Source of the DNA: Streptomyces tendae
Lineage (GTDB): Bacteria; Actinomycetota; Actinomycetes; Streptomycetales; Streptomycetaceae
Direction: 5' to 3'
DNA length: 64,000 bases
Assembly (NCBI RefSeq): GCF_008632955.1
Contig: NZ_CP043959.1
Coordinates: 6,014,001 to 6,078,000 of the forward strand
Part shown: positions 30,988-39,305 of the stretch, piece by piece
Numbering within the stretch: position 1 is the first letter of the stretch
How the letters are laid out: each line of letters opens with the position of its first letter
Translations under genes and position numbers: made by a program
Notes under the pieces: generated by a model
Databases searched by the model: none
What the model was told of the DNA's origin: nothing
What the model saw: the letters and a program-made list of their open reading frames with translations, nothing else

Positions 30988-33540
30988 GTGCACGACATGA
31001 GCGACGAGCCGCAGCCGAAGAAGCCCCGGCCGGGCTGGGCATCGCACGAACCTCAGACGCCCGGCACCCCCCGCCCCGGCACCGGCGGCGAGGACGACGG
31101 CACGGCACCCACCGGCCCCGGCGAACCCACCGCGGCCGAGGGACCCGACGCACCCGGCGTCACACGAACGGATGAACCCGGCCGTACCCGTCCCGACGAC
31201 CCCCGCGCCGCGCGGAAGGCGGCCCGTCAGGAACGCCGCGCCGCCCGCACGGCCCGCCGCACCGGCTGGCGCCGCGCCGTCCCCACCTGGCGCATGGTCC
31301 TCGGCGCGTTCCTCGTCACCGCCGTGCTCCTCGTCGGCGGCTTCCTCCTCGGCTACGCCCTCGTCCAGATCCCCGCCGCCAACGCCGCCGCCACCCAGCA
31401 GGCCAACGTCTACCTCTACGCCGACGGCTCCGTCATCGCCCGCGACGGCGAGGTCAACCGCGAGAACGTCAGACTCGCCCAGATCTCGAAGGACGCCCAG
31501 CACGCCGTCCTCGCCGCCGAGGACCGCGACTTCTACACCGAGTCCGCCGTCGACCCCCAGGCCATGATCCGCGGCGCCTGGAACACCGTCACCGGCAAGG
31601 GCAAACAGTCCGGCTCCACCATCACCCAGCAGTACGTGAAGAACTACTACCTGCGCCAGGAACAGACCGTCACCCGCAAGGTGAAGGAGTTCTTCATCGC
31701 CATCAAGCTGGACCGGAACCAGACCAAGGACGAAATCCTCGAGGGCTACCTCAACACCAGCTTCTTCGGCCGCGGCGCCTACGGCATCCAGGCCGCCGCC
31801 CACGCCTACTACGACATGGACGCCGCCGAACTCGACGCCGGCCGCGCCGCCTACCTCGCCGCCCTCGTCAACGCCCCCAGCCAGTACGACGTCGTCGCCC
31901 ACCCCGAGAACCGCGCCCTCGTCGAGGACCGCTGGAACTACGTCCTCGACGGCATGGTCGACGAAGGCTGGCTCGACCCCGGCGAACGCGCCCGCCTCAC
32001 CTTCCCCGTCCCCAAGCGGACCACCCACTCCACCGGCATGTCCGGCCAGCGCGGCTACATCGTCAACATCGTCAAGAAGCACCTCGTCGACCAGAACATC
32101 GTCGACGAGACCTCCCTCGACGCCGGCGGCTACCGCATCACCACCACCCTGCAGAAGAACAAGCAGGACGCCTTCGTCGACGCCGTCAACGACAACCTCA
32201 TGGACCGCCTCGACCAGGACAACCGCAAGGTCGACACCTACGTACGCGCCGGAGGCGCCTCCGTCGACCCCAGGACCGGCAAGGTCGTCGCGATGTACAA
32301 CGGCATCGACTACGTCAAGCAGTACACCCCCAACGCCACCCGCCGGGACTTCCAGGTCGGCTCCTCCTTCAAGCCGTTCGTCTTCACCGCCGCCGTCGAG
32401 AACGGCTCCCGCACCCAGGACGGCCGCCGCATCACCCCCGCCACCCGCTACGACGGCACCAGCGAACGCCCCGTCCAGGGCTGGCCCGGCGAACGCTACG
32501 CACCCGAGAACGAGGACCACGAGGACTACGGCGACATCACCGTCCGCGAGGCCACCGACAAGTCCGTCAACGCCGTCTACGCGCAGATGGCCGTCGACGT
32601 CGGCCCCGACAAGGTCCGCCGCACCGCCATCGACCTCGGTCTGTCCAAGGACACCCCCAGCCTCGACGACGCCGGCCCCTCCATCGCCCTCGGCGTCGCC
32701 ACCGCCAGCGTCCTCGACATGGCCCAGGCGTACGCCACCCTCGCCAACCACGGCAAGCACACCCCGTACACCCTCGTCGAGAAGGTCACCCAGAACGGCC
32801 AGGACGTCACCCTGCCCGACCGGCGCACCCGCCAGGCCGTCAGCCGCGAGGCCGCCGACACCACCACCGCCGTCCTCAAGGGCGTCGTCGAGAACGGCAC
32901 CGCCACCGCCGCCCAGACCTCAGGACGCCCCGCCGCCGGAAAGACCGGCACCGCCGAGGAGGACACCGCCGCCTGGTTCGCCGGCTACACCCCCGACCTC
33001 GCCACCGTCGTCGCCGTCATGGGCCAGGACCCCGTCACCGCCGGCCACAAGTCCCTCTACGGCGCCATGGGCCTGCCCCGCGTCAACGGCGGCGGCGCCC
33101 CCGCCGAGATCTGGGGCCAGTACACCCGCGACGCCCTCAAGGGCGCGGACGTACGCTCCTTCGACCTGCGCCTCCAGCCCGGCGCCGACGAGAGCCAGCC
33201 GCCCGCCCCCGACTCCAGCACCGGCGCGTCCTCCTCCGACGACCCGTCCTCCACCGCGAGCGGCACACCCGACGACGAGGACACCGACAGTCCCACCCCC
33301 GACGACAGCGGCGGCCGCACCGGCGGCGACAGCGGCGACACCGGGGAACAGGACAGCACCGGCGGCACCACCACCGGCTCCCCCACCGGAGGCGGGAGCG
33401 GCGACTCCACCGACGGCGGCACCGGCACAGACACCCCAGGCGGCGACACCACGGGCGGCACCGACGACGGCGGCAACCGCGACGAACTCCCCGGACCCGG
33501 CGGACTCAGCGGCGCCCTCGACGGACGCCGCTGGAACTGA
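30988..33540 (+). CDS. Bifunctional class A penicillin-binding protein
   Basis: An 850-residue peptidoglycan synthase. A disordered cytoplasmic region precedes one membrane helix (~103-126). The glycosyltransferase domain has AAEDRDFYTE with catalytic Glu178, GSTITQQYVKN, and LNTSFFGRGAYGIQAAA. The transpeptidase domain has the nucleophile Ser459 in GSSFKPF, S-V-N at 526-528 and KTGTA at 652-656. The last ~120 residues are Gly/Ser/Thr/Asp-rich, probably a wall-spanning linker. The GTG start follows AGGAG at a tight 3 nt; ATG 30997 is the alternative. The upstream 260 bp shared with the divergent ABC operon contains AGGCGTACG twice. Confidence 0.94.
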   Translation: MHDMSDEPQPKKPRPGWASHEPQTPGTPRPGTGGEDDGTAPTGPGEPTAAEGPDAPGVTRTDEPGRTRPDDPRAARKAARQERRAARTARRTGWRRAVPTWRMVLGAFLVTAVLLVGGFLLGYALVQIPAANAAATQQANVYLYADGSVIARDGEVNRENVRLAQISKDAQHAVLAAEDRDFYTESAVDPQAMIRGAWNTVTGKGKQSGSTITQQYVKNYYLRQEQTVTRKVKEFFIAIKLDRNQTKDEILEGYLNTSFFGRGAYGIQAAAHAYYDMDAAELDAGRAAYLAALVNAPSQYDVVAHPENRALVEDRWNYVLDGMVDEGWLDPGERARLTFPVPKRTTHSTGMSGQRGYIVNIVKKHLVDQNIVDETSLDAGGYRITTTLQKNKQDAFVDAVNDNLMDRLDQDNRKVDTYVRAGGASVDPRTGKVVAMYNGIDYVKQYTPNATRRDFQVGSSFKPFVFTAAVENGSRTQDGRRITPATRYDGTSERPVQGWPGERYAPENEDHEDYGDITVREATDKSVNAVYAQMAVDVGPDKVRRTAIDLGLSKDTPSLDDAGPSIALGVATASVLDMAQAYATLANHGKHTPYTLVEKVTQNGQDVTLPDRRTRQAVSREAADTTTAVLKGVVENGTATAAQTSGRPAAGKTGTAEEDTAAWFAGYTPDLATVVAVMGQDPVTAGHKSLYGAMGLPRVNGGGAPAEIWGQYTRDALKGADVRSFDLRLQPGADESQPPAPDSSTGASSSDDPSSTASGTPDDEDTDSPTPDDSGGRTGGDSGDTGEQDSTGGTTTGSPTGGGSGDSTDGGTGTDTPGGDTTGGTDDGGNRDELPGPGGLSGALDGRRWN

Positions 33541-33561
33541 GCCCCGCCGGGCGGGCGCCCC

Positions 33562-33882
33562 TCAGTGCCCCGAGGTCGCCTTCAGCCCCACCACGGCGAC
33601 CAGCAGCAGACAGATGAAGAAGATCCGGGCCGCCGTCACCGGCTCCCCCAGCACCACCATGCCCAGCACCGCCGCCCCGGCCGCACCGATCCCCACCCAC
33701 ACGCCGTACGCCGTACCGATCGGCAGCGTCCGCGCCGCGTACGACAGCAGCAGCATGCTCGTCACGATGCCCGCACCCGTCAGCACACTCGGCACCAGGC
33801 GGGTGAAGCCCTCCGTGTACTTCATACCGATCGACCAGCCGACCTCCAGCAGGCCGGCGACCACCAACAGAACCCAGGCCAT
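33562..33882 (-). CDS. sugE: Small multidrug resistance (SMR) protein of SugE/Gdx type
   Basis: A 106-residue four-helix membrane protein. The first helix is AWVLLVVAGLLEVGWSIGMK with the essential Glu. The motif KYTEGFTRLVPSVLT and 'LPIGTAYGVWVGIGAAGAAVLG' fit the SugE/Gdx branch, whose members export guanidinium rather than many drugs. GGAGG precedes ATG 33882 by eight bases. I looked for a guanidine riboswitch in the ~190 bp upstream and saw none. It converges on the PBP gene. Confidence 0.92.
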   Translation of the reverse strand: MAWVLLVVAGLLEVGWSIGMKYTEGFTRLVPSVLTGAGIVTSMLLLSYAARTLPIGTAYGVWVGIGAAGAAVLGMVVLGEPVTAARIFFICLLLVAVVGLKATSGH

Positions 33883-34027
33883 GACAGGCACCTCCGGGAC
33901 ACGACAGCGAAACGGGGGTGCGTCGTCTTTGCCTTCACCCCGGTACGGCGCGTCTCGTCGGGGCCCGCACGGTCACGCCACACAGGGCGCCGTACAGGAC
34001 CTCCCACCGTAACCGACCACACGAAAA

Positions 34028-34053
34028 GGGCCGGTGACACCCGTCACCGGCCC
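34028..34053 (-). terminator. Intrinsic terminator after the GroES-like gene
   Basis: GGGCCGGTGAC (34028-34038) and GTCACCGGCCC (34043-34053) form an 11-bp stem. On the minus strand TTTT follows. Confidence 0.7.
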
Positions 34054-34069
34054 CTGTGACCAGCTGGAA

Positions 34070-34421
34070 CTACAGGTACAGGCCGGTCGAGTCCTCCGAC
34101 CCCTCGAAACGGTCCGCGGCCACCGCGTGCAGATCACGCTCACGCATCAGCACGTACGCCGTACCGCGCACCTCGACCTCCGCCCGGTCCTCCGGGTCGA
34201 ACAGCACTCGGTCACCCGGCTCCACCGTCCGCACGTTCTGCCCCACCGCGACCACCTCGGCCAGGCCAGCCGACGGCCCACCGCCGCCGTCGCGGGAATG
34301 AGAATGCCGCCACCGACCGCCGCTCACCCTCACCGGTCTCCTGCCGCACGAGCACGCGGTCGTGCAGCATCCGGATCGGCAGCTTGTCGTGCGGGGAACT
34401 GTCGTGTCTCTTGGCGCTCAC
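34070..34421 (-). pseudogene. GroES-like co-chaperone gene with two frameshifts
   Basis: Read with two corrections this is a GroES-fold protein of about 117 residues. The N-terminal part is HDKLPIRMLHDRVLVRQETG. The glycine-rich mobile-loop part (GGGILIPATAAVGRRLAW) is in a second frame. The C-terminal part EVVAVGQNVRTVEPGDRVLF, with ERDLHAVAADRF, is in a third. Each shift is the loss of one G·C pair from what should be a run of three: near 34313-34314 and near 34261-34262. As written, no full-length product can be made. Either the gene is decaying or the consensus sequence is wrong here; the same error type recurs in the next gene. The start is a GTG at 34421. Confidence 0.8.
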
Positions 34422-34484
34422 AGCCTGAAACCTACCTGCCTCGACGACGGACGCACGCGGGAGGGGTGACCGTCGGACGACACG

Positions 34485-34812
34485 TCAACGCCGCCGCTTA
34501 CGGGACCCCAGGGCCAGCAGCCCCACGACCCCCACCACCAGCACCGCCACCGGAACCACCCGCTCCAGCCGCGGCGCGCCCGCCTCGTCCACGAACTGCG
34601 CCTTGACGTCGCTCACCACACGGTTCACGCCACATAGGCGCGGCCCAGCGTGTGGTCGACGTTCGACACGACCCTGGCCTTCGCGTCCCCCACGATCGTC
34701 TTCGGTGCACCCGCACCCCGATCTCGTCCAGCGTCTCCGCCAGCGCCGCACGGCGACGCTCGATGTCCGCCTCGATCTGCGCCGGGGTCCTGGTGTCCGC
34801 CGTGTCCGCCAC
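34485..34812 (-). pseudogene. DUF3618 membrane protein gene with two frameshifts
   Basis: Corrected, this gives a ~109-residue DUF3618 protein. The N-terminus has ADTRTPAQIEADIERRRAAL and AETLDEIGVRVHP, then KTIVGDAKARVVSNVDHTLG in a second frame, then VNRVVSDVKAQFVDEAG and a C-terminal membrane helix ending GSRKRRR in a third frame. One base is missing near 34704 (GG for GGG) and one near 34628 (C for CC). DUF3618 proteins are small, tail-anchored and of unknown function. With the GroES-like gene this makes four one-base losses in about 450 bp. Confidence 0.8.
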
Positions 34813-34950
34813 CGTGTCGCCTCCGCAATCCACATGTTGCCTGTGCCGGACAGTCTGTCAGCTCCAGGCCGCGCCGCACTGTCAGGACCCCCGGTTACCC
34901 TCGATCCCGGCACCCGATCCACGCAGTGCACGTACGAGGAGACCAGACCG

Positions 34951-35418
34951 ATGAGCGAACGCCTCCAGCCCGGGGACGAGGCCCCCGCCTTCACCCTGCC
35001 CGACGCCGACGGCAACGAGGTGTCGCTGGCCGACCACAAGGGCCGCAAGGTCATCGTCTACTTCTACCCGGCGGCGCTGACCCCCGGCTGCACCAAGCAG
35101 GCCTGCGACTTCACCGACAACCTGGAGCTGCTGGCCGGCGCGGGCTACGACGTCATCGGCATCTCGCCCGACGCGCCCGAGAAGCTCGCCAAGTTCCGCG
35201 AGAAGGAGTCGCTGAAGGTCACGCTCCTCGCCGACCCGGACAAGAAGGTCCTGGACGCCTACGGCGCGTTCGGCGAGAAGAAGAACTACGGCAAGACCTA
35301 CCTGGGCGTGATCCGCTCCACGATCGTCGTCGACGAGCAGGGCAAGGTCGAGCACGCCCTCTACAACGTCCGCGCGACGGGCCACGTGGCCAAGATCATC
35401 AAGGACCTGGGCATCTGA
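34951..35418 (+). CDS. bcp: Thioredoxin-dependent peroxiredoxin (Bcp/PrxQ)
   Basis: A 155-residue peroxiredoxin of the Bcp subfamily. The active site is YFYPAALTPGCTKQACDF, with the peroxidatic Cys and a resolving Cys five residues later. The N-terminus (RLQPGDEAPAFTLPDADG) and the end (NVRATGHVAKIIKDLGI) are typical. It reduces hydrogen peroxide and organic peroxides in the cytosol. GAGGAG lies nine bases before the ATG. A strong hairpin follows the stop. The length is normal. Confidence 0.95.
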   Translation: MSERLQPGDEAPAFTLPDADGNEVSLADHKGRKVIVYFYPAALTPGCTKQACDFTDNLELLAGAGYDVIGISPDAPEKLAKFREKESLKVTLLADPDKKVLDAYGAFGEKKNYGKTYLGVIRSTIVVDEQGKVEHALYNVRATGHVAKIIKDLGI

Positions 35419-35432
35419 CCCCACCGCCCCTT

Positions 35433-35472
35433 CGGAACGGCCCGTACCAGCACTCCGGTACGGGCCGTTCCG
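35433..35472 (+). terminator. Hairpin terminator after bcp
   Basis: Perfect 16-bp arms (35433-35448 and 35457-35472) with an 8-nt loop, 14 bp after the stop. Confidence 0.75.
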
Positions 35473-35562
35473 CTTTCCGTGCGTGACCGTCCGATATCCG
35501 GATCGTTGCTCCGTACGAGACCACGAACACGTGGACGGAAGACGGAAGTACGGAGAGGTTCG

Positions 35563-36216
35563 ATGGGGGCGAGCGCGTACACGAAGGAACGGCTGGAGGA
35601 GGCCGCTCGGGAGTCGCGGACACTGACGGAGGCGCTGGAGCGGCTGGGAGTGGATCCGAGAAGTCCGACGCGGCGGTACGTGCTGAGCCGCATGAGACGG
35701 CTCGGCGTCGACACCTCGCACTTCGAGCGTGAGGGCGTGAAGTGGACACGGGAGGTTCTCCAGCAGGCGGTCGCGGCGTCGACGAACATGTGCGAGGTGC
35801 TGCGCCATCTCGGTCTTGAGGTGGTCGGAGGGCACCACACCCACATCAGCCGGCGGATCAAGGCGTACGGCATCCACACGTCACACTTCCGCACGCCCGC
35901 CCGGCGTGGCATTCCCCGGCAGCGGAGGACGCCCGAGGCGGTGCTCGTGGAGCAGCCGGTCAGTCAGGCCCGGCGCATCCCGAGCGACCGGCTGAAGTGG
36001 GCGATGACGGCGTCCGGCGTACCGGAACGCTGCGCGATGTGCGGTACGGAGCCGAGATGGCGGGGCCGTCCGTTGCCGCTGGAGGTTGATCACATCGACG
36101 GCATCTGGCGCGACAACCGCATCGGCAATCTCCGGCTGCTGTGCCCCAACTGCCATTCGACCACCGACACATACCGGGGCCGGGCCAAGCGGCGGACAGG
36201 TGAGGACGCGGTATGA
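35563..36216 (+). CDS. HNH endonuclease with two N-terminal HTH-like repeats
   Basis: A 217-residue protein. The N-terminal ~110 residues contain two copies of a helical unit: each has YTKERLEEAA- or WTREVLQQAV-type start, a central 'LxxLGV/LGLE', and ends in DTSHF or IHTSHF. These look like DNA-binding modules. The C-terminal HNH core has Cys pairs CAMCGTEP and CPNCHS, and the catalytic LEVDHIDGIWRDN. AGAGG lies a few bases before the ATG. The next HNH gene overlaps by ATGA, so the two form an operon that ends just before tRNA-Leu. The target is unknown. Confidence 0.85.
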   Translation: MGASAYTKERLEEAARESRTLTEALERLGVDPRSPTRRYVLSRMRRLGVDTSHFEREGVKWTREVLQQAVAASTNMCEVLRHLGLEVVGGHHTHISRRIKAYGIHTSHFRTPARRGIPRQRRTPEAVLVEQPVSQARRIPSDRLKWAMTASGVPERCAMCGTEPRWRGRPLPLEVDHIDGIWRDNRIGNLRLLCPNCHSTTDTYRGRAKRRTGEDAV

Positions 36217-36713
36217 GGAGCGCGCGAAAGGAGCGCCCCGGGCCCGGAGAACTGCGCACGGCAGTCGCCGGATCAGTGTCGATCGCGGAGACACTTCGCC
36301 GTCTGGGACGCCCCGACTCCGGCACGCAGCGCGCCCTCCTGCGTCGCTGGATCGCCGAGGAAAACCTCTCGGCGGCGCACTTCCTGGGCCAGGCCCATCA
36401 GCGGGGCAAGCCCGGCGTGACTCCCGTCAGACCGTCCCACGAAATCCTGGTCGAGCACGACGACGGCCGCCGCACCCGCACCGTGCTGCTGCGCCGGGCG
36501 CTGCTCGAAGTCGGCGTGCTGAACAAGTGCGCAGAGTGCGGTACGGGGCCCGAGTGGCTCGGCAGGCCGATGACCCTGGAGGTCGATCACATCAACGGGG
36601 ACTGAAGCGACGACCGGCAAGAGAACTTGCGGTTGCTGTGTCCCAACTGCCACGCCGTTACGAGCACGTGGTGTCGAGGAGGCCGGGGTAGGCAGACGGC
36701 CATTGACCGCTAG
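36213..36713 (+). pseudogene. Second HNH endonuclease gene, interrupted by an in-frame TGA
   Basis: The frame encodes an N-terminal repeat ending in 'LSAAHFLGQAHQRG', zinc motif KCAECGTGP, and LEVDHINGD, then TGA at 36603-36605. The same frame continues without another stop to TAG at 36711: SDDRQENLRLLCPNCHAVTS and so on, completing the HNH fold. In the neighbouring HNH protein this position is Trp (HIDGIWRDN), so TGG has become TGA. The truncated 130-residue product lacks the second zinc pair and should be inactive; read-through would give 166 residues. The start overlaps the first HNH gene by 4 bp. Confidence 0.85.
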
Positions 36714-36726
36714 CATGGCCTGGCAT

Positions 36727-36809
36727 GCGGCCGTGCTGGAATGGTAGACAGTCGGCGCTTAGAACGCCGTGGGCGAAAGCCCGTGTGGGTTCGAATCCCA
36801 CCGGCCGCA
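36727..36809 (+). tRNA. tRNA-Leu (anticodon UAG)
   Basis: The acceptor stem GCGGCCG (36727-36733) pairs with CGGCCGC (36802-36808), discriminator A at 36809. The anticodon loop is CTTAGAA with TAG. A long variable arm (TGGGCGAAAGCCCG) and the T-loop GGTTCGAATCC are present, as expected of a class II tRNA-Leu. CCA is not fully encoded. It lies 13 bp after the HNH pseudogene. Confidence 0.95.
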
Positions 36810-36812
36810 CCT

Positions 36813-36842
36813 CTGGGGGCCGCCCGCCTGGGCGGCCCCCAG
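36813..36842. terminator. Bidirectional hairpin between tRNA-Leu and rdgB
   Basis: CTGGGGGCCGCCC (36813-36825) and its exact complement (36830-36842) enclose GCCT. It lies between two convergent genes. Confidence 0.75.
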
Positions 36843-36849
36843 CCGCGTC

Positions 36850-37452
36850 TCAGCCCAGCAGTTCCCTGACCACCGGCACCAGTGCCCGGAACGCCTTGCC
36901 CCGGTGGCTGATCGCGTTCTTCTCGTCCGGGGTCAGCTCCGCACACGTGCGCGTCTCACCCTCCGGCTGGAGGATCGGGTCGTAGCCGAAGCCGTTCGTG
37001 CCGGCGGGGGCGTGGCGGAGGGTGCCGTTGAGGCGGCCCTCGACGACCCGCTCGGTGCCGTCCGGCAGGGCGAGGGCGGCGGCGCAGGCGAAGTACGCGC
37101 CGCGGTGCTCCTCGGCGATGTCGCCGAGCTGGGCGAGGAGGAGGTCGAGGTTGGCCTTGTCGTCGCCGTGGCGGCCGGACCAGCGGGCGGAGAAGATGCC
37201 GGGGGCGCCGCCGAGGACGTCGACGCAGAGGCCGGAGTCGTCGGCGACGGCGGGCAGGCCGGTGGCCTGGGCGAGGGCGTGGGCCTTGAGGAGGGCGTTC
37301 TCGGCGAAGGTGACGCCGGTTTCCTTGACGTCGGGGACGTCGGGGTAGGCGTCGGCGCCGACGAGTTCGTGGGGCAGGCCCGCGTCGGCGAGGATCGAGC
37401 GGAGCTCGGTGATCTTTCCGGCGTTGCGGGTGGCGAGGATCAGGCGGGTCAT
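36850..37452 (-). CDS. rdgB: RdgB/HAM1 non-canonical purine NTP pyrophosphatase
   Basis: A 200-residue enzyme that hydrolyses dITP, XTP and related nucleotides to monophosphates, keeping them out of DNA. The motifs are TRNAGKITELRSIL, VTFAENALLKA, AVADDSGLCVDVLGGAPGIFSAR and the end 'GFGYDPILQPEG', 'KNAISHRGKAFRAL'. No ribosome-binding site is visible; GATACT ends 6 nt before the ATG, so the mRNA may be leaderless. The gene belongs to the conserved rdgB-rph neighbourhood. Confidence 0.95.
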   Translation of the reverse strand: MTRLILATRNAGKITELRSILADAGLPHELVGADAYPDVPDVKETGVTFAENALLKAHALAQATGLPAVADDSGLCVDVLGGAPGIFSARWSGRHGDDKANLDLLLAQLGDIAEEHRGAYFACAAALALPDGTERVVEGRLNGTLRHAPAGTNGFGYDPILQPEGETRTCAELTPDEKNAISHRGKAFRALVPVVRELLG

Positions 37453-37458
37453 GGGCCC

Positions 37459-37464
37459 AGTATC
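37459..37464 (-). promoter_or_regulatory. -10 box GATACT, leaderless start for rdgB
   Basis: On the minus strand GATACT ends 6 nt before the rdgB ATG and no Shine-Dalgarno sequence is present. Confidence 0.4.
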
Positions 37465-37499
37465 CCTGGGGCCATGACCCGGTCCGTCGTCACGGGTCG

Positions 37500-37898
37500 T
37501 CAGGGGGTGCAGACCTTGGTGAGTTCGCCCGCCGCGTCGGTGACGGGGCCGATGTCGGGGGTGGGGTCGCCTTCGTCGATGGAGGTGCGGACGTTGGCGA
37601 CGGCCTTGTCGAGGTCGTCGACGGCCTTGCCGACGTCGGCGTTGTCGGTTTCGTCGCGGAGTTTGCCGAGGTTGGTCTCGACGGAGTCGAGTGCTTCTTC
37701 GAGCTGGGTGACGTCGTTGGAGGCGTTCTCGACGGCCTGCTGCATGTCGGTGACGCTCTCGGCGACGGCGTCGGCGGTGCGGACGCAGTCCAGTGCCTTG
37801 TCGACGGCGTCGCAGCCGGTGGTGAGTCCGGCGGTGAGCGCGACGGCCGCCAGGGTGGCGGCGACGGCTGCGGTGCGGCGTCGGCGGCTCGAGGCCAT
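37500..37898 (-). CDS. Small secreted lipoprotein with coiled-coil region
   Basis: A 132-residue protein with a signal peptide (RRRRTAAVAATLAAVALTAG) ending in the lipobox LTTGC (Cys at ~29). The mature part is acidic and helical (DMQQAVENASNDVTQLEEAL, DSVETNLGKLRDE), probably a coiled coil. A second Cys and one near the C-terminus could form a disulfide. GGAGGG precedes the ATG. I recognise no functional family. It lies between rdgB and rph on the same strand. Confidence 0.8.
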   Translation of the reverse strand: MASSRRRRTAAVAATLAAVALTAGLTTGCDAVDKALDCVRTADAVAESVTDMQQAVENASNDVTQLEEALDSVETNLGKLRDETDNADVGKAVDDLDKAVANVRTSIDEGDPTPDIGPVTDAAGELTKVCTP

Positions 37899-38039
37899 GG
37901 AAGGTTCCCTCCCTCGTCGGGCCGGTGGGGGCCCGGTTCGTCGGCCGGGCGCGCGGGTGGAGCCGTGTGCCCGTATCCCTTCAGACGCGGCGGTGGCCGG
38001 CGCGGTTGCTCGCGCCGACCACGGTCCTTGGGGTGCCTT

Positions 38040-38777
<738 letters not shown>

Positions 38778-38784
38778 GGCGCCG

Positions 38785-38790
38785 AGCCTA
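38785..38790 (-). promoter_or_regulatory. -10 box TAGGCT, leaderless start for rph
   Basis: On the minus strand TAGGCT ends 7 nt before the rph ATG. Confidence 0.45.
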
Positions 38791-38804
38791 GCCGTAGACG
38801 GGGT

Positions 38805-38832
38805 GGGCCCCTTCCGTGGTGGGAAGGGGCCC
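38805..38832 (-). terminator. Hairpin terminator after nagF
   Basis: GGGCCCCTTCC (38805-38815) pairs with GGAAGGGGCCC (38822-38832), between nagF and rph. Confidence 0.65.
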
Positions 38833-38886
38833 GGGGTGCGGTGGCGGCCGGTGGGTGGCCGCGGTCGCGTCATGTGGCGGGGTGGC

Positions 38887-39120
38887 TCACATCATGTCTT
38901 CGATCTCGGCGGCGATGGGGTCGGCGTCGGTGCCGATGACGACCTGGATGGCGCTGCCCATCTTGACGACGCCGTGGGCGCCGGCGGCCTTGAGGGCGGC
39001 GTCGTCGACCTTGGAGGGGTCGACGACCTCGGTGCGGAGGCGGGTGATGCAGCCCTCGACCTCTTCGATGTTGTCGATGCCGCCGAGCCCGGCAACGATC
39101 TTCTCAGCCTTGGTGGCCAT
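38887..39120 (-). CDS. nagF: PTS enzyme IIB component for N-acetylglucosamine
   Basis: A 77-residue EIIB-type PTS protein with the phosphorylated Cys in the motif EVEGCITRLRTEV. It receives phosphate from EIIA and passes it to GlcNAc during import by a separate EIIC. In S. coelicolor NagF serves NagE2. It is divergent from nagE1, and a DasR site lies between them at 39241-39256. The product has only the IIB domain. Confidence 0.93.
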   Translation of the reverse strand: MATKAEKIVAGLGGIDNIEEVEGCITRLRTEVVDPSKVDDAALKAAGAHGVVKMGSAIQVVIGTDADPIAAEIEDMM

Positions 39121-39240
39121 GTTCGTTCTCCCTGATCCGAACCGCTTTGTCGCAGTAACCCACAGTTGGCCCATCTTTGCGAGCGGTCATGTCGTGGGCG
39201 CTCGATGATGGGCGTCACGACAGCGGAACCGTCCTGCCTC

Positions 39241-39256
39241 ACTGGTCTACACCACC
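39241..39256. promoter_or_regulatory. DasR-responsive element (dre) between nagF and nagE1
   Basis: ACTGGTCTACACCACC matches the dre consensus ACTGGTCTAGACCACT at 14 of 16 positions. DasR is the GntR-type repressor of chitin/GlcNAc uptake. Confidence 0.85.
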
Positions 39257-39305
39257 GGGAGGACTGCCGCCAAACCCGTCGTGGCCGTCCAGTGAAGGGG
39301 ACTTG

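Noticed and set aside
30769..32760. 663-codon minus-strand open frame opposite the penicillin-binding protein gene.
   Set aside because: Its product is a Val/Gly/Asp-rich sequence without motifs, while the plus strand encodes intact GT51 and transpeptidase motifs.
33883..34027. Guanidine riboswitch upstream of the SugE/Gdx-type gene.
   Set aside because: No paired ACGR-loop hairpins or ykkC-type core could be found by eye; only ordinary GC stems are present.
36727..36809. tRNA-Leu as the integration site of the defence island.
   Set aside because: It lies 23 kb from the island, with core genes between and no integrase or duplicated tRNA end nearby.
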